Positions 9,373-18,395 of a stretch of DNA of 64,000 bases are shown here, piece after piece. Position numbers and translations under genes: made by a program. The notes below the pieces were generated by a model. It saw only the letters and a program-made list of their open reading frames with translations. It was not told where the DNA came from and made no database searches. The stretch's first letter is position 1; each line of letters begins with the position of its first letter. The DNA is from Loktanella sp. IMCC34160 (GTDB taxonomy: Bacteria > Pseudomonadota > Alphaproteobacteria > Rhodobacterales > Rhodobacteraceae), in NCBI RefSeq assembly GCF_004145845.1, contig NZ_SELP01000003.1, forward strand, positions 372,001 through 436,000. Reading direction: 5' to 3'.

Positions 9373-11592
9373 TCAGTTTTGATTGATTTTCGACCCTTTG
9401 ATCGTGACCGCCCCGCCGGCCTTGACCGTCATCGCGGACCCGGCCTCGACCGATGTATTCTTTCCACCGTCGACGTTCATGTCCTTCGCGGACTTGATTT
9501 CGACGTTGCCGCTGCCGTCGACGGTTATGTCCTTGCCCTTGATCTGGATCGTCCCGTCCTTCTTCATAAGGATCGAGGCCTTTCCCACGACAATCGCCAA
9601 CTCATCACCGACCGTGATTGTCTTCTTCTTGCCAACGGATTCAGAGGCTTCTTCCCCGACATCAAGGCTCAAGGTCTTGCCGACCGTTGTCGACATCGCC
9701 TTGCCGACCGAAATATCCATCGAGATCCCGGCAGTCTCCGAAATCGCCTTGCCCACTGTCAGGCTCGAATTAATCCCCACCGTGGTGGAGGAATTGGTTC
9801 CGATCGTTTCAGAGCGGGCCTTTTCCACGGTTACGATCAGGTTTCCTTCCCCCGGCGATCCCGGCATGCCCAAGGCTTCCGCGATGGACCCGATGCCTTC
9901 GGCCATCCCGGCCTGAGCGGAGGAGATGATAGACCCGATGCCCGACGGCCCGACCGATAGGGTCATATTGCCGCCTATGCTTTCCGCGTGGTTGTTCTTG
10001 ACCTCGACCGATTTGTTGTTGCCGACAGACTGAACAAAGTTGTTGTCGGTCCGTTCAGACCAGTTGTTGAGCGTCTTTTCGTTCCGATCCTTCTGGGCGT
10101 GGATAAAGATCTCTTCCTTGCCGCCCTCATCTTCGAACCGAATCTCGTTGAACCCGTCAGCCTGATGGCTCTTGGTCTTGAAGCTGGTCCGGGTCTTGTT
10201 TGCGGGCAGTTCATAGGGAGGCATGTTCTTGCCGTTGTAGACATGGCCTGTGATGATCGGCATGTCCGGGTCGCCGTTCAGGAATTCGACGATCACCTCC
10301 ATGCCGATGCGCGGGATGGTGATCCCGCCCCAACCCTTGTGGGCCCAGCTTTGGCTCGACCTGACCCGCATTGAATTGGCCTTGGCAAGGTCCCAATGGA
10401 ACAGGACCAGCACGCGTCCGAATTCGTCGCAGTCGATCTCTCCGTCGCCCACGACAACGGCTGTTTGGGGGCCGACGATGACCGGGGTTGGCGTGCGCCG
10501 CGGCGGGACCACCGGGCTGTCATCCTGAACCAGCACATAATTGCCGGTGTAGGAGGTGCCAGACCCAGACCCGCCGCCCGATCCGTAGGCGTCTGCTTCG
10601 TAATAGTGTTCCGCCTTGAGGCAAACAAAGGTCATGCCATCGATGGCATCCAGGTACTGCGCCTTGATCGCCACCCGCGATCCTGCTGACAGGGAAACAC
10701 AGTCACCGATGGCCCGGTGGCGTTGGTCGGCGCCCTGTTCCTGATCCAGCCGCAGGGCGACAACGCCCTTGCCGCCGCCGCTATCAAGATACTTGCCGGG
10801 GAAATCGTAACCTTCCAGTTGGCCCGACTCGTAGGCGGCCTCGCTGGTGCGATCGACCTCCATCATCGCATCGGGCGTCTTGAAGTTGTAGTCAGTCAGG
10901 CGCATCGACCCGGTCACGAAATTCCGTTCCGGCTGCCAGCTCCAGAAATGCTCGCCTTCGCCGTGCACCTTTGTGTCATTCGGGATGAATTCCCGGCTGC
11001 CGCCCGGGATCTCGGGCAGGTCATCGACGTTGTCGGTCAGGACCATCTTGTGGTCCATCTGGTCGTGTTCGAAGTGATAGTTGATGCCGAACCGTTCCAT
11101 CATCCGGCAAACAAAGTCGAAATCGCTTTCGCCGTATTGGACCGTGTATTCCAGCGCGTCGTAAGAGTTCTTCAGGTTGTTCTGAACAGTCCCTGACCCA
11201 GAATAAGCACCTAACACCTCCTCGATGATCTCGGGGGCGGTCTTTTCGTGAAAAATCCGTTGTTGGCGTCGCTTCGACGCGATCCAGAACCACGGGCGCA
11301 GCATGAATTCATACTTCACGCCCTGTTCCCCGGTGCCAGCCCAGCGCGCGGTCGTAATGATCCCGTCAAAGAACCGGGGGTCTCCCCCGATCGTGATGAT
11401 CTCTACGGTGGCGTGGGTCCCGAGCAGTTCGTCGAAATCGATCTCGGGGTCATCCGACAGCGCCTCGACCCGAAATTCGAAAAGCCCGTTTAGGCGTTCC
11501 ACCCCGCCAAATCGGCGCAATACCAGCTCATCACCGCCAAGGGCGGTGTGCAAGCGGGCCAAACGGGTGTCCTGTCCAAAGTCAGCGCTCAT
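9373..11592 (-). CDS. vgrG: Type VI secretion spike protein VgrG
   Basis: VgrG forms the trimeric puncturing spike at the tip of the Hcp tube. The 739-residue protein has the gp27-like N-terminal hub (about 1-370, with FRVEALSDD and a Phage_GPD-like fold), a gp5-like OB domain (around FGRVLVLFHWD and HVYNGKNMPPYELP) and a long C-terminal needle of VGK/ITVG beta-prism repeats ending IKGSKINQN. No appended effector domain is visible, so cargo would have to bind through a separate PAAR or adaptor protein, and none is encoded next to it. It is the first gene of the minus-strand type VI block and is divergent from the ynjF gene. The ATG at 11592 has only a poor ribosome binding site. Confidence 0.95.
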   Translation of the reverse strand: MSADFGQDTRLARLHTALGGDELVLRRFGGVERLNGLFEFRVEALSDDPEIDFDELLGTHATVEIITIGGDPRFFDGIITTARWAGTGEQGVKYEFMLRPWFWIASKRRQQRIFHEKTAPEIIEEVLGAYSGSGTVQNNLKNSYDALEYTVQYGESDFDFVCRMMERFGINYHFEHDQMDHKMVLTDNVDDLPEIPGGSREFIPNDTKVHGEGEHFWSWQPERNFVTGSMRLTDYNFKTPDAMMEVDRTSEAAYESGQLEGYDFPGKYLDSGGGKGVVALRLDQEQGADQRHRAIGDCVSLSAGSRVAIKAQYLDAIDGMTFVCLKAEHYYEADAYGSGGGSGSGTSYTGNYVLVQDDSPVVPPRRTPTPVIVGPQTAVVVGDGEIDCDEFGRVLVLFHWDLAKANSMRVRSSQSWAHKGWGGITIPRIGMEVIVEFLNGDPDMPIITGHVYNGKNMPPYELPANKTRTSFKTKSHQADGFNEIRFEDEGGKEEIFIHAQKDRNEKTLNNWSERTDNNFVQSVGNNKSVEVKNNHAESIGGNMTLSVGPSGIGSIISSAQAGMAEGIGSIAEALGMPGSPGEGNLIVTVEKARSETIGTNSSTTVGINSSLTVGKAISETAGISMDISVGKAMSTTVGKTLSLDVGEEASESVGKKKTITVGDELAIVVGKASILMKKDGTIQIKGKDITVDGSGNVEIKSAKDMNVDGGKNTSVEAGSAMTVKAGGAVTIKGSKINQN

Positions 11593-11802
11593 GGTGAAAC
11601 TCTAGAAAAATGAATGAACAATGGACTCAGCGTAGCGCATGATAGGCCGTTTTGGCAAAAACCAAATTCTTGGGGTGGGCGTGTCCATTCTGTGCCCCGA
11701 TGGCATGGGTGCACGAAAACCTTCAGTCTCTCACAATCCCGTCACCCCGGATTGCCGAAATGCAGTCCCTCGGTCACAAAGCCGCAACACAAGGATTGTG
11801 CG

Positions 11803-12414
11803 ATGCTGGATGCCACGCTGAGAAAATGGATCGATCCGCCGCTCGACCGGGCCGGCGCGGCCTTGGTTCGGATCGGGTTGCATGCCGATGCCGTCACATT
11901 GATCGGGCTGGGGTTTGGGCTGGTCGCGGCAATTCTGATCGCAGTCGGCTGGTTCGGTTTGGCACTTCTTCCCTTGGCGCTCGGGCGGATCGCCGACGGG
12001 ATGGATGGGGCGGTGGCGCGGGCCTCGGGCGGTGGGACCGACTTCGGCGGTTACCTCGACATCACCAGCGATTTTGCCTTCTACGCGGCCATTCCCATGG
12101 CGTTCATCCTGGTCAATCCGGCAACGAACGGGATTGCCGGGGCGATGCTGTTGGCGGCGTTTTACATCAATGGGGCGAGTTTTCTTGGCTTTGCGGTTTT
12201 TGCGGCAAAACGGTCGATGGAAACCACCGCACAGGGGGTGAAGTCGCTGTATTATTCCAACGGGCTCCTCGAAGGGACCGAGACGATCCTGTTCTTCGTC
12301 GCCTTCTGCTTGTTTCCCGCACAATTTCCGGTTCTGGCGATCCTTTTCGCCGGCCTGTGTCTTGTCACGACCGTCTTGCGCCTTTGGGCCGCGCGACAGG
12401 TGTTTTCCAACTGA
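11803..12414 (+). CDS. ynjF: CDP-alcohol phosphatidyltransferase family protein (YnjF-like)
   Basis: This 203-residue integral membrane enzyme belongs to the family that transfers a phosphatidyl group from CDP-diacylglycerol to an alcohol. The full signature D-x2-DG-x2-AR-x8-G-x3-D-x3-D is present (DGMDGAVAR followed by GYLDITSD), with four to six membrane helices around it. The frame stays open upstream to 11614, but the ATG at 11803 has AAGGA seven bases before it and starts where the family starts. It is followed 11 bp later by ynjB. In E. coli ynjF also lies with ynjBCD, a linkage known from genome order and not explained biochemically. The head-group alcohol is unknown. Confidence 0.88.
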   Translation: MLDATLRKWIDPPLDRAGAALVRIGLHADAVTLIGLGFGLVAAILIAVGWFGLALLPLALGRIADGMDGAVARASGGGTDFGGYLDITSDFAFYAAIPMAFILVNPATNGIAGAMLLAAFYINGASFLGFAVFAAKRSMETTAQGVKSLYYSNGLLEGTETILFFVAFCLFPAQFPVLAILFAGLCLVTTVLRLWAARQVFSN

Positions 12415-12425
12415 AAGGTAGTCCC

Positions 12426-13625
12426 ATGAAGAAACTTGCCGTCGCAGCGGCCCTGTTGCTGCCCACTTTGGCCAATGCAGACCCTGATCCCGCGAATTGG
12501 GATGCGGTCCTGAATGAGGCGCGCGGGCAAACCGTATTTTGGAATGCATGGGGCGGGTCCACGACCACGAACGACTTCATCAGCTGGGTCGGCGACCGTG
12601 TCTTGGAAGATTACGGCGTCACGCTGGAACATGTGAAGCTGACCGATACCGCAGACGCCGTCACGCGGGTGCTGTCGGAACAGCAAGCGGGACAGGACAC
12701 CGACGGCGCGATCGACATGATCTGGATCAACGGTGCGAATTTCGCGGCCATGAAAGACGCGGGCCTTCTTTTTGGACCCTTCGCCGAAAATTTGCCGAAT
12801 TGGGCCTTTGTAGACACTGATGGCAAGACTGTTCAGACTGATTTCACCGTGCCTGTCGAAGGCTATGAAAGCCCCTGGGCGATGGCGCAGGTGGTGTTCA
12901 TGTACGATACGGCTGACATTGGCGCGCCGCTTGGATCTATGGCCGAGATACTTGAGTGGTCGCGCGCGAATCCGGGGCGGTTCACCTATCCCCAGCCGCC
13001 GGATTTCCTTGGAACGACATTCCTGAAACAGGCGCTTGTCGATCTGATCGACGATCCGGCCGTCCTTGCTCAGCCGGTGGACGAAGCGAACTATGACGAC
13101 GTGACCGCGCCGCTTTGGGCATTTCTTGACGAGCTTACACCAACCCTTTGGCGGCAGGGTCGTGCCTATCCGGCAACCGGCCCGGCGCAGCTTCAGCTGA
13201 TCGCGGATGGCGAGGTTGATTTGGCGATTTCCTTCAGCCCCGGCGAGGCGACGGCGGCGATTGCCAACAATCAGCTGCCACCGACCGTCCGAACCTTCGT
13301 CCTCGACAAGGGAACGATCGGCAACGCAAGTTTTGTCGCGATCCCCTACAACTCGGGCTCGTCGGCGGGGGCGATGGTGGTCGCGAACTTCCTTCTCTCG
13401 CCAGAGGCGCAAGTGCGGGCACAGAATCCCGAAATCCTTGGCTATGGCACGGTACTTGACATGGATGCACTATCCCCCGCCGATCGGGCTGCATTTGACG
13501 CCTTGGATCTTGGGGTCGCCACCTTGTCTCCGGCTGAACTGGGCACTGTGCTTGCCGAACCGCACCCAAGCTGGATGACGCGGGTTGCGGCCGATTGGCA
13601 ATCGCGCTTCGGCGTTGCCCCGTGA
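12426..13625 (+). CDS. ynjB: ABC transporter periplasmic substrate-binding protein, YnjB family
   Basis: This 399-residue protein has a short signal peptide (MKKLAVAAALLLPTLANA) and a solute-binding fold of the extracellular family 1 type, with the YnjB features FWNAWGGS near the mature N-terminus and a late ISFSPGEA segment. It should capture a solute in the periplasm for the permease and ATPase encoded next. The start at 12426 has AAAGG seven bases upstream and gives the signal peptide directly. It follows ynjF by 11 bp and precedes ynjC by 28 bp, so all four genes probably form one transcript. The YnjB substrate is not known in any organism to my knowledge; related binding proteins take thiamine, iron or spermidine-like ligands, so no ligand is assigned. 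Confidence 0.88.
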   Translation: MKKLAVAAALLLPTLANADPDPANWDAVLNEARGQTVFWNAWGGSTTTNDFISWVGDRVLEDYGVTLEHVKLTDTADAVTRVLSEQQAGQDTDGAIDMIWINGANFAAMKDAGLLFGPFAENLPNWAFVDTDGKTVQTDFTVPVEGYESPWAMAQVVFMYDTADIGAPLGSMAEILEWSRANPGRFTYPQPPDFLGTTFLKQALVDLIDDPAVLAQPVDEANYDDVTAPLWAFLDELTPTLWRQGRAYPATGPAQLQLIADGEVDLAISFSPGEATAAIANNQLPPTVRTFVLDKGTIGNASFVAIPYNSGSSAGAMVVANFLLSPEAQVRAQNPEILGYGTVLDMDALSPADRAAFDALDLGVATLSPAELGTVLAEPHPSWMTRVAADWQSRFGVAP

Positions 13626-13653
13626 TCCGGCGGACCGTCGGGAAGGGGCCGTG

Positions 13654-15351
13654 ATGCGGCGACGCTGGCGGTCCGTGCCCCTGTTTCCGGCGGTCACGAT
13701 CCTTGCCCTTTTGGGTCCGGTCGTTGCCGGGTTGGTCGGCGCCGTTCTTCCGGCTTTTGGCCATTTTCCGGCGGCCGGCTTGTCTGGTCCGACCCTTGAC
13801 CCGATCAAGGAGCTTCTGGCCCTGCCCGGGATCGGCCACTCGATCTGGCTGTCGATCAGCACAGGTATTCTTGCGACCGGCCTTTCCCTCGGCGTGACCG
13901 CGCTGCTGCTGGCAGGCGGGGCTGGCACCCGGTTCTTTTCTCTTGTCCGTTTCCTGCTGTCGCCGCTTTTGTCGGTTCCCCACGCGGCGGTGGCATTCGG
14001 GCTTGCCTTCCTTATCGCCCCGTCGGGGTGGATCGCACGGTTGATATCGCCGGGTTTGACGGGATGGGACAGGCCGCCGGATCTGTTGATCCTGAATGAC
14101 CCAGCGGGCCTGAGCATAGTGCTGGCGCTGGTGGTGAAAGAGGTCCCGTTCCTCTTGCTGATGTCAATTGCCGCCTTGGGGCAGGTCAATGAACGTCAGA
14201 GCCGGATGGTTCTGCTCTCTTTGGGATATGACAGCGCGATAGGGTGGCTCAAATCGGTCTTTCCACGCGTTTACCGACAGATCCGCCTGCCGGTTCTTGT
14301 GGTGCTTGCCTATTCGATGACGGCGGTTGACGTCGCGCTAATCCTCGGGCCGACGACGCCGCCCACGCTGGCGGTTCAGATCGTCCGGCTGATGTCGAGC
14401 CCCGACCTTGTGATGCGCACCGTTGCTGCTGCGGCGGCGCTCTTGCAGCTTTCGCTGGTCGTTGGTGCGCTCGGGCTTTGGTGGGCTGCCGAAAGGGGTG
14501 TCTCGGCCCTTGGGTCGCGCTGGGCCTTTCAGGGTGGGCGGGGCCAAGGGTTGGGGATCGTCGGTGGTCTGGGCCAATGGCTGGGCGGCAGCGTTGCGGT
14601 GATCGTTGTGCTTGGGTTGGGTGTTCTGGCGATCTGGTCCGTTGCCGGATACTGGGCCTTTCCCGATGCCTTGCCTGACGAGGTTTCATTCAAAACCTGG
14701 CGCAGGTTCAGCGGCGATCTTGCCGTCGCCGCGTCTGATACCGCCTTGATCGCGCTTGTTTCGACACTGATTGCGCTGTTCCTGACCATTGGGTGTCTTG
14801 AAACGGAATACCGACAAAGGCTTCGGATCGGGCCAGCGGCGACCTGGATACTCTATGTGCCTCTTCTTGTTCCGCAGATCGCATTTCTGCCGGGCCTGCA
14901 AACCTTCATGATCGGGCTTGGAGCTGACATGGGGCGGGTTGCGGTCGTGGCCGCCCATATCGTTTTCGTCCTGCCATATGTCTTCCTGTCCTTGTCTGAC
15001 CCGTGGCGTGCATGGGACAGCAGGTTCGCCACGGTCGGTGCCGCGTTGGGCGCGGGTGCGGGCCGCGTCCTTTGGCGGATCAGGATGCCAATGCTTCTGG
15101 GTCCGATTCTGACGGCAGCGGCGGTCGGCATGGCAGTGTCGGTCGGCCAGTATCTTCCGACCCTGCTGATTGGCGGAGGCCGGGTCGAGACCCTGACAAC
15201 CGAGGCGCTGGCCCTTGCCTCGGGCGGGGATCGGCGTGCAATCGGGGTCTTCGGGTTGGGGCAGACCGCGGCGGCGCTGTTGCCCTTTGCGCTGGCAATT
15301 GCCGTGCCGCGTATTCTTTGGAGGCACAGGAAGGGGGTCTTGCATGGATAG
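13654..15351 (+). CDS. ynjC: ABC transporter permease, YnjC family (two fused permease domains)
   Basis: This 565-residue membrane protein has about twelve helices arranged as two tandem permease halves. Each half carries an EAA-like loop: one around LLSLGYDSAIGWLKSVFPRV, the other around GAALGAGAGRVLWRIRMP. Two fused halves is the architecture of thiamine and iron(III) importers and of YnjC, so no second permease gene is needed. The ATG at 13654 is preceded by GGAAGGGG about five bases upstream; a GTG directly before it is a minor alternative. The gene ends inside ynjD, overlapping it by 8 bases, which suggests coupled translation. Confidence 0.88.
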   Translation: MRRRWRSVPLFPAVTILALLGPVVAGLVGAVLPAFGHFPAAGLSGPTLDPIKELLALPGIGHSIWLSISTGILATGLSLGVTALLLAGGAGTRFFSLVRFLLSPLLSVPHAAVAFGLAFLIAPSGWIARLISPGLTGWDRPPDLLILNDPAGLSIVLALVVKEVPFLLLMSIAALGQVNERQSRMVLLSLGYDSAIGWLKSVFPRVYRQIRLPVLVVLAYSMTAVDVALILGPTTPPTLAVQIVRLMSSPDLVMRTVAAAAALLQLSLVVGALGLWWAAERGVSALGSRWAFQGGRGQGLGIVGGLGQWLGGSVAVIVVLGLGVLAIWSVAGYWAFPDALPDEVSFKTWRRFSGDLAVAASDTALIALVSTLIALFLTIGCLETEYRQRLRIGPAATWILYVPLLVPQIAFLPGLQTFMIGLGADMGRVAVVAAHIVFVLPYVFLSLSDPWRAWDSRFATVGAALGAGAGRVLWRIRMPMLLGPILTAAAVGMAVSVGQYLPTLLIGGGRVETLTTEALALASGGDRRAIGVFGLGQTAAALLPFALAIAVPRILWRHRKGVLHG

Positions 15352-16015
15352 CGGATTGGTTCTGAGAGATTTCCAAATCTGGCTTGAACAGAGTCTGTTA
15401 TTGGAAATCTCCGCCGATGTGCCCTGTGGTCAGGTGCTAACAATCATGGGGCCGTCGGGAAGTGGAAAGTCGACCCTGCTTGCCGGTCTGACCGGGACGC
15501 TTCAAGCGCCGTTTTCCTGCTCCGGGCTCATCCAATTGAATGGCGCTGACATCTCTCGCCGCCCGACAAACCGGCGGGGCATCGGGATCCTGTTTCAGGA
15601 CGACCTTCTGTTTCCGCATATGTCGGTTGGCGCCAACCTTGCCTTCGGCCTTCGGCCCGGCGGGTCCCGGGCTGAGCGATTGGCCCTTGTCAGCTCCGCT
15701 CTTGCAGAGGTTGGCCTTGAAGGAATGGAAGACCGGGATCCGGCGTCCCTCTCAGGTGGTCAGCGCGCCCGGGTGTCCCTGATGCGCATGTTGCTGGCCG
15801 AGCCTTCGGCGCTTGTTCTGGATGAACCCTTCTCGCGGCTCGATTCCACCCTGCGCGAGAGGACAAGGTCCATGGTCTTTGGTCTTGCCAACAAACGCGG
15901 GCTGCCGGTGGTTCTTGTTACCCACGACCGGGAAGACGCGGCCGCGGCGAACGGTCAGGTGATTGAACTGTCGGGTGACCGGGCCGAGCTGCGAATGACA
16001 GACCAGAATTCCTGA
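15344..16015 (+). CDS. ynjD: ABC transporter ATP-binding protein, YnjD family
   Basis: This 223-residue ATPase drives the YnjBC importer. Walker A is GPSGSGKST (residues 36-44), the signature is LSGGQRARV, Walker B is ALVLDEPFSRLD and the switch histidine lies in LVTHDRED. It is short because it has no C-terminal regulatory domain. The ATG at 15344 lies inside the end of ynjC and has AGGAAGGGG upstream. Its last 61 bases overlap the 3' end of the convergent lysR-type gene, so this operon has no separate terminator region. Confidence 0.92.
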   Translation: MDSGLVLRDFQIWLEQSLLLEISADVPCGQVLTIMGPSGSGKSTLLAGLTGTLQAPFSCSGLIQLNGADISRRPTNRRGIGILFQDDLLFPHMSVGANLAFGLRPGGSRAERLALVSSALAEVGLEGMEDRDPASLSGGQRARVSLMRMLLAEPSALVLDEPFSRLDSTLRERTRSMVFGLANKRGLPVVLVTHDREDAAAANGQVIELSGDRAELRMTDQNS

Positions 16016-16854
16016 GCCGCCGGGGCAAGCCGCCGGTCGGGGTTCGAAATCATCCGAAGGGTCCGGAGCGCGACCGGATCATCCGGGCAGTTCAGCAGAA
16101 GACCCGTTGGCAGGATCGCGCGAACGCTTTGCGGCAGGATCGTCGCACCCAACCCCTCTCGGACGAAAGAGATCAGCGCGGTCGTGTTCCGGGCCTCTAG
16201 ATTGCAGGCTTCCCGTAGTTCTTCGACGGTCGGATGGCTGACCCAAGCACACAAGGGGTTTGCGATGAGCGGCTCGTGTCGCAGAACTGCCCAACTGATC
16301 CGGCCCTTGCCTGACCTGATTGCACGGTCAATCGGGCCGTCCGCGCGGTAGAGGATGCCGAGCGGGTCGGTTTCGATCTCAAGCCCGTTGTCTTGCGCCT
16401 CCTCGGACGCTGTCAGGATGCCGATGTCGGCTTCGTCCAGCCGGACACGCCGTCGGACTGATGCGCTGTCCAGATCGCTGATTTCCAGCCGGACATCTGG
16501 CCGGGTCTTTTGGAAGTGGGCAATGGCATTCGGCAGGATTGTCGCGATTGCCGAGGGGACTGCGGCAATCCGCACCGTGCCTGCGATCGAAGCTGTCAGG
16601 CGTTGAATCGTCATACGGCAGGATTCGAAAACATCTGTCGTCCGAACAGCCTCCTCCAGGACAAGTGCGCCGACCTTGGTCAGCCGGTTCTTGCGGTCGG
16701 TTTCGAAAAGGGGGGCACCCACCTCCGCCTCAAGCTGGGACAGGGTCATGGAGATTGCAGAGGGCGTGCGCCCCAGCCGTGCCGCGGCGCCTGCCAATGA
16801 TCCCTGATCTGCGACGATGCGAAAGACCCGAAGCATCTCAAGCTTGATAGACAT
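15955..16854 (-). CDS. LysR-family transcriptional regulator
   Basis: This 299-residue protein has an N-terminal winged helix-turn-helix (residues 4-62, AARLGRTPSAISMTLSQLEAE region) and a LysR substrate-binding domain from about residue 88. It is divergent from the aldehyde dehydrogenase gene with an 89-bp shared promoter region that contains a T-N11-A type palindrome touching its own start codon. This suggests that it controls the neighbouring catabolic operon and represses itself. Its 3' end overlaps ynjD convergently by 61 bp. The inducer is unknown. Confidence 0.92.
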   Translation of the reverse strand: MSIKLEMLRVFRIVADQGSLAGAAARLGRTPSAISMTLSQLEAEVGAPLFETDRKNRLTKVGALVLEEAVRTTDVFESCRMTIQRLTASIAGTVRIAAVPSAIATILPNAIAHFQKTRPDVRLEISDLDSASVRRRVRLDEADIGILTASEEAQDNGLEIETDPLGILYRADGPIDRAIRSGKGRISWAVLRHEPLIANPLCAWVSHPTVEELREACNLEARNTTALISFVREGLGATILPQSVRAILPTGLLLNCPDDPVALRTLRMISNPDRRLAPAAQEFWSVIRSSARSPDSSIT

Positions 16855-16868
16855 TCAAAATTCCTGAA
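16854..16868. promoter_or_regulatory. Candidate LysR-type operator (TTCA-N7-TGAA)
   Basis: TTCAAAATTCCTGAA is a TTCA-N7-TGAA palindrome that satisfies the T-N11-A rule for LysR regulators. It overlaps the first base of the lysR start codon and lies about 75 bases before the aldehyde dehydrogenase gene. A further TTCA at 16875 and TGAA at 16895 could be a second, looser site. Function is inferred from position and symmetry. Confidence 0.45.
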
Positions 16869-16943
16869 AGAAACTTCAATTGTTCCAGATTGCCTGAACC
16901 AGCCACTTGTGTCTAGCTATGCGGGACCAAGAAGGAGAAGACC

Positions 16944-18395
16944 ATGTCGCAGACGAAAGGGATCTATATCGCGGGCCGTTGGGAAGACGGGGCGGGACTG
17001 ATCGAAAACCGCAACCCATCGGACCTTTCAGACGTGATCGGAACCTATGGGCAGGCCAACGCCGCCCAACTGGACGAGGCCCTGCACGCCGCGCGCAAGG
17101 CGCAACCCCTTTGGTGGGCCGCTGGCATTCAGAAACGGCACGATGTCCTGATGGCCATTGGCACCGAACTGATGACCCGCGCAGAGGAAATCGGCACCAT
17201 CGTGTCCCGCGAAGAAGGCAAGCCGCTCGCCGAGGGCAAGGGCGAGGTGTACCGCGCCGGTCAGTTCTTTACCTACTTCGCGGCCGAGGTCCTGCGTAAC
17301 CAAGGCGATCTGGCCGAGAGTGTGCGCCCGGGGATCGAGATTGACGTGCGGCGGGAGCCTGTCGGCGTGGTCGCCATCGTGTCGCCGTGGAACTTTCCGG
17401 TTGCGACGCCTGCCTGGAAGATTGCTCCGGCCTTGGCCTTTGGCAATGCGGTCGTCTGGAAACCGGCCAACCTGACGCCGGCCAGTGCAGTTGCCCTGAC
17501 CGAAATCATCGCCAAGCAGGACATTCCTGCCGGTCTGTTCAACCTTGTATCTGGCCCCGGTCGCGACGTGGGGCAGCGGCTGGTCGAAAGCCGCGACGTG
17601 GATGCGATCAGCTTTACCGGATCGGTTCCGGTCGGGCGCGGGATCGCCGCCGCTGCCATCCAGAACATGACCAAGGTGCAGATGGAGATGGGGTCCAAGA
17701 ACCCGATGATCATCATGGACGACGCGGACCTCGACCTTGCCGTGGCTCATGCCTCTGGCGCGGCCTTTGGGGGCACCGGGCAGAAATGCACGGCGGCGTC
17801 CCGTCTGATTGTGCACGAAGCGATCCATGATGCTTTTGTCGAAAAGCTGGTTCAGGCTGCACAGGCCCTGACAGTCGGTCACGCGCTTGAGGCCGGAACC
17901 CAGATCGGCCCCGTGGTGTCCGAAGGGCAGTTGAAGCAGAACCTTGACTACGTCGACGTGGGCAAAGGGGAGGGCGCAGAGCTGCTGTGCGGTGGTGACC
18001 GGCTGAACCGACCGACCGAAGGCTACTACATGGCGCCGACAGTTTTCGCCGGAACCCGTAACGACATGCGGATGAACCGCGAAGAGATGTTCGCCCCAAT
18101 TACCTGTGTCATGAAGGCGGGCAGCTATGACGAGGCGCTTGCCATCGCCAACGATAGCGAATTTGGCCTGACCGCCGGGATCATGACGAAATCGCTGGCA
18201 CGGGCGAGCCATTTCCGGGCCAACATGCGCGCAGGCTGCGTGATGGTGAACTTGCCGACGGCGGGGACGGATTATCACGTTCCCTTCGGGGGCCGGGGCG
18301 CGTCGTCCTACGGGCCGCGCGAGCAGGGCCGCTATGCCGCGGAATTCTACACCACGGTCAAGACGGCCTATGTCGGGGCGGGGTCGCCGGAATGA
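16944..18395 (+). CDS. NAD(P)-dependent aldehyde dehydrogenase
   Basis: This 483-residue cytosolic enzyme should oxidise an aldehyde to a carboxylate. The catalytic residues are all present: Asn150 in SPWNFP, Lys173 in WKPAN, Glu248 in MEMGSKNP and the nucleophile Cys282 in GQKCTAASR. Sequence style is closest to 2,5-dioxovalerate or lactaldehyde-type dehydrogenases, but the substrate cannot be read from sequence. The ATG at 16944 has AGAAGGAG seven bases upstream. It is the first gene of a five-gene operon and its stop overlaps the next start (ATGA). The divergent LysR protein probably regulates it. Confidence 0.93.
   Translation: MSQTKGIYIAGRWEDGAGLIENRNPSDLSDVIGTYGQANAAQLDEALHAARKAQPLWWAAGIQKRHDVLMAIGTELMTRAEEIGTIVSREEGKPLAEGKGEVYRAGQFFTYFAAEVLRNQGDLAESVRPGIEIDVRREPVGVVAIVSPWNFPVATPAWKIAPALAFGNAVVWKPANLTPASAVALTEIIAKQDIPAGLFNLVSGPGRDVGQRLVESRDVDAISFTGSVPVGRGIAAAAIQNMTKVQMEMGSKNPMIIMDDADLDLAVAHASGAAFGGTGQKCTAASRLIVHEAIHDAFVEKLVQAAQALTVGHALEAGTQIGPVVSEGQLKQNLDYVDVGKGEGAELLCGGDRLNRPTEGYYMAPTVFAGTRNDMRMNREEMFAPITCVMKAGSYDEALAIANDSEFGLTAGIMTKSLARASHFRANMRAGCVMVNLPTAGTDYHVPFGGRGASSYGPREQGRYAAEFYTTVKTAYVGAGSPE

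Noticed and set aside
11652-12425. Upstream extension of the ynjB frame
   Set aside because: It runs through ynjF in another frame; ynjB has a signal peptide and ribosome binding site at 12426.
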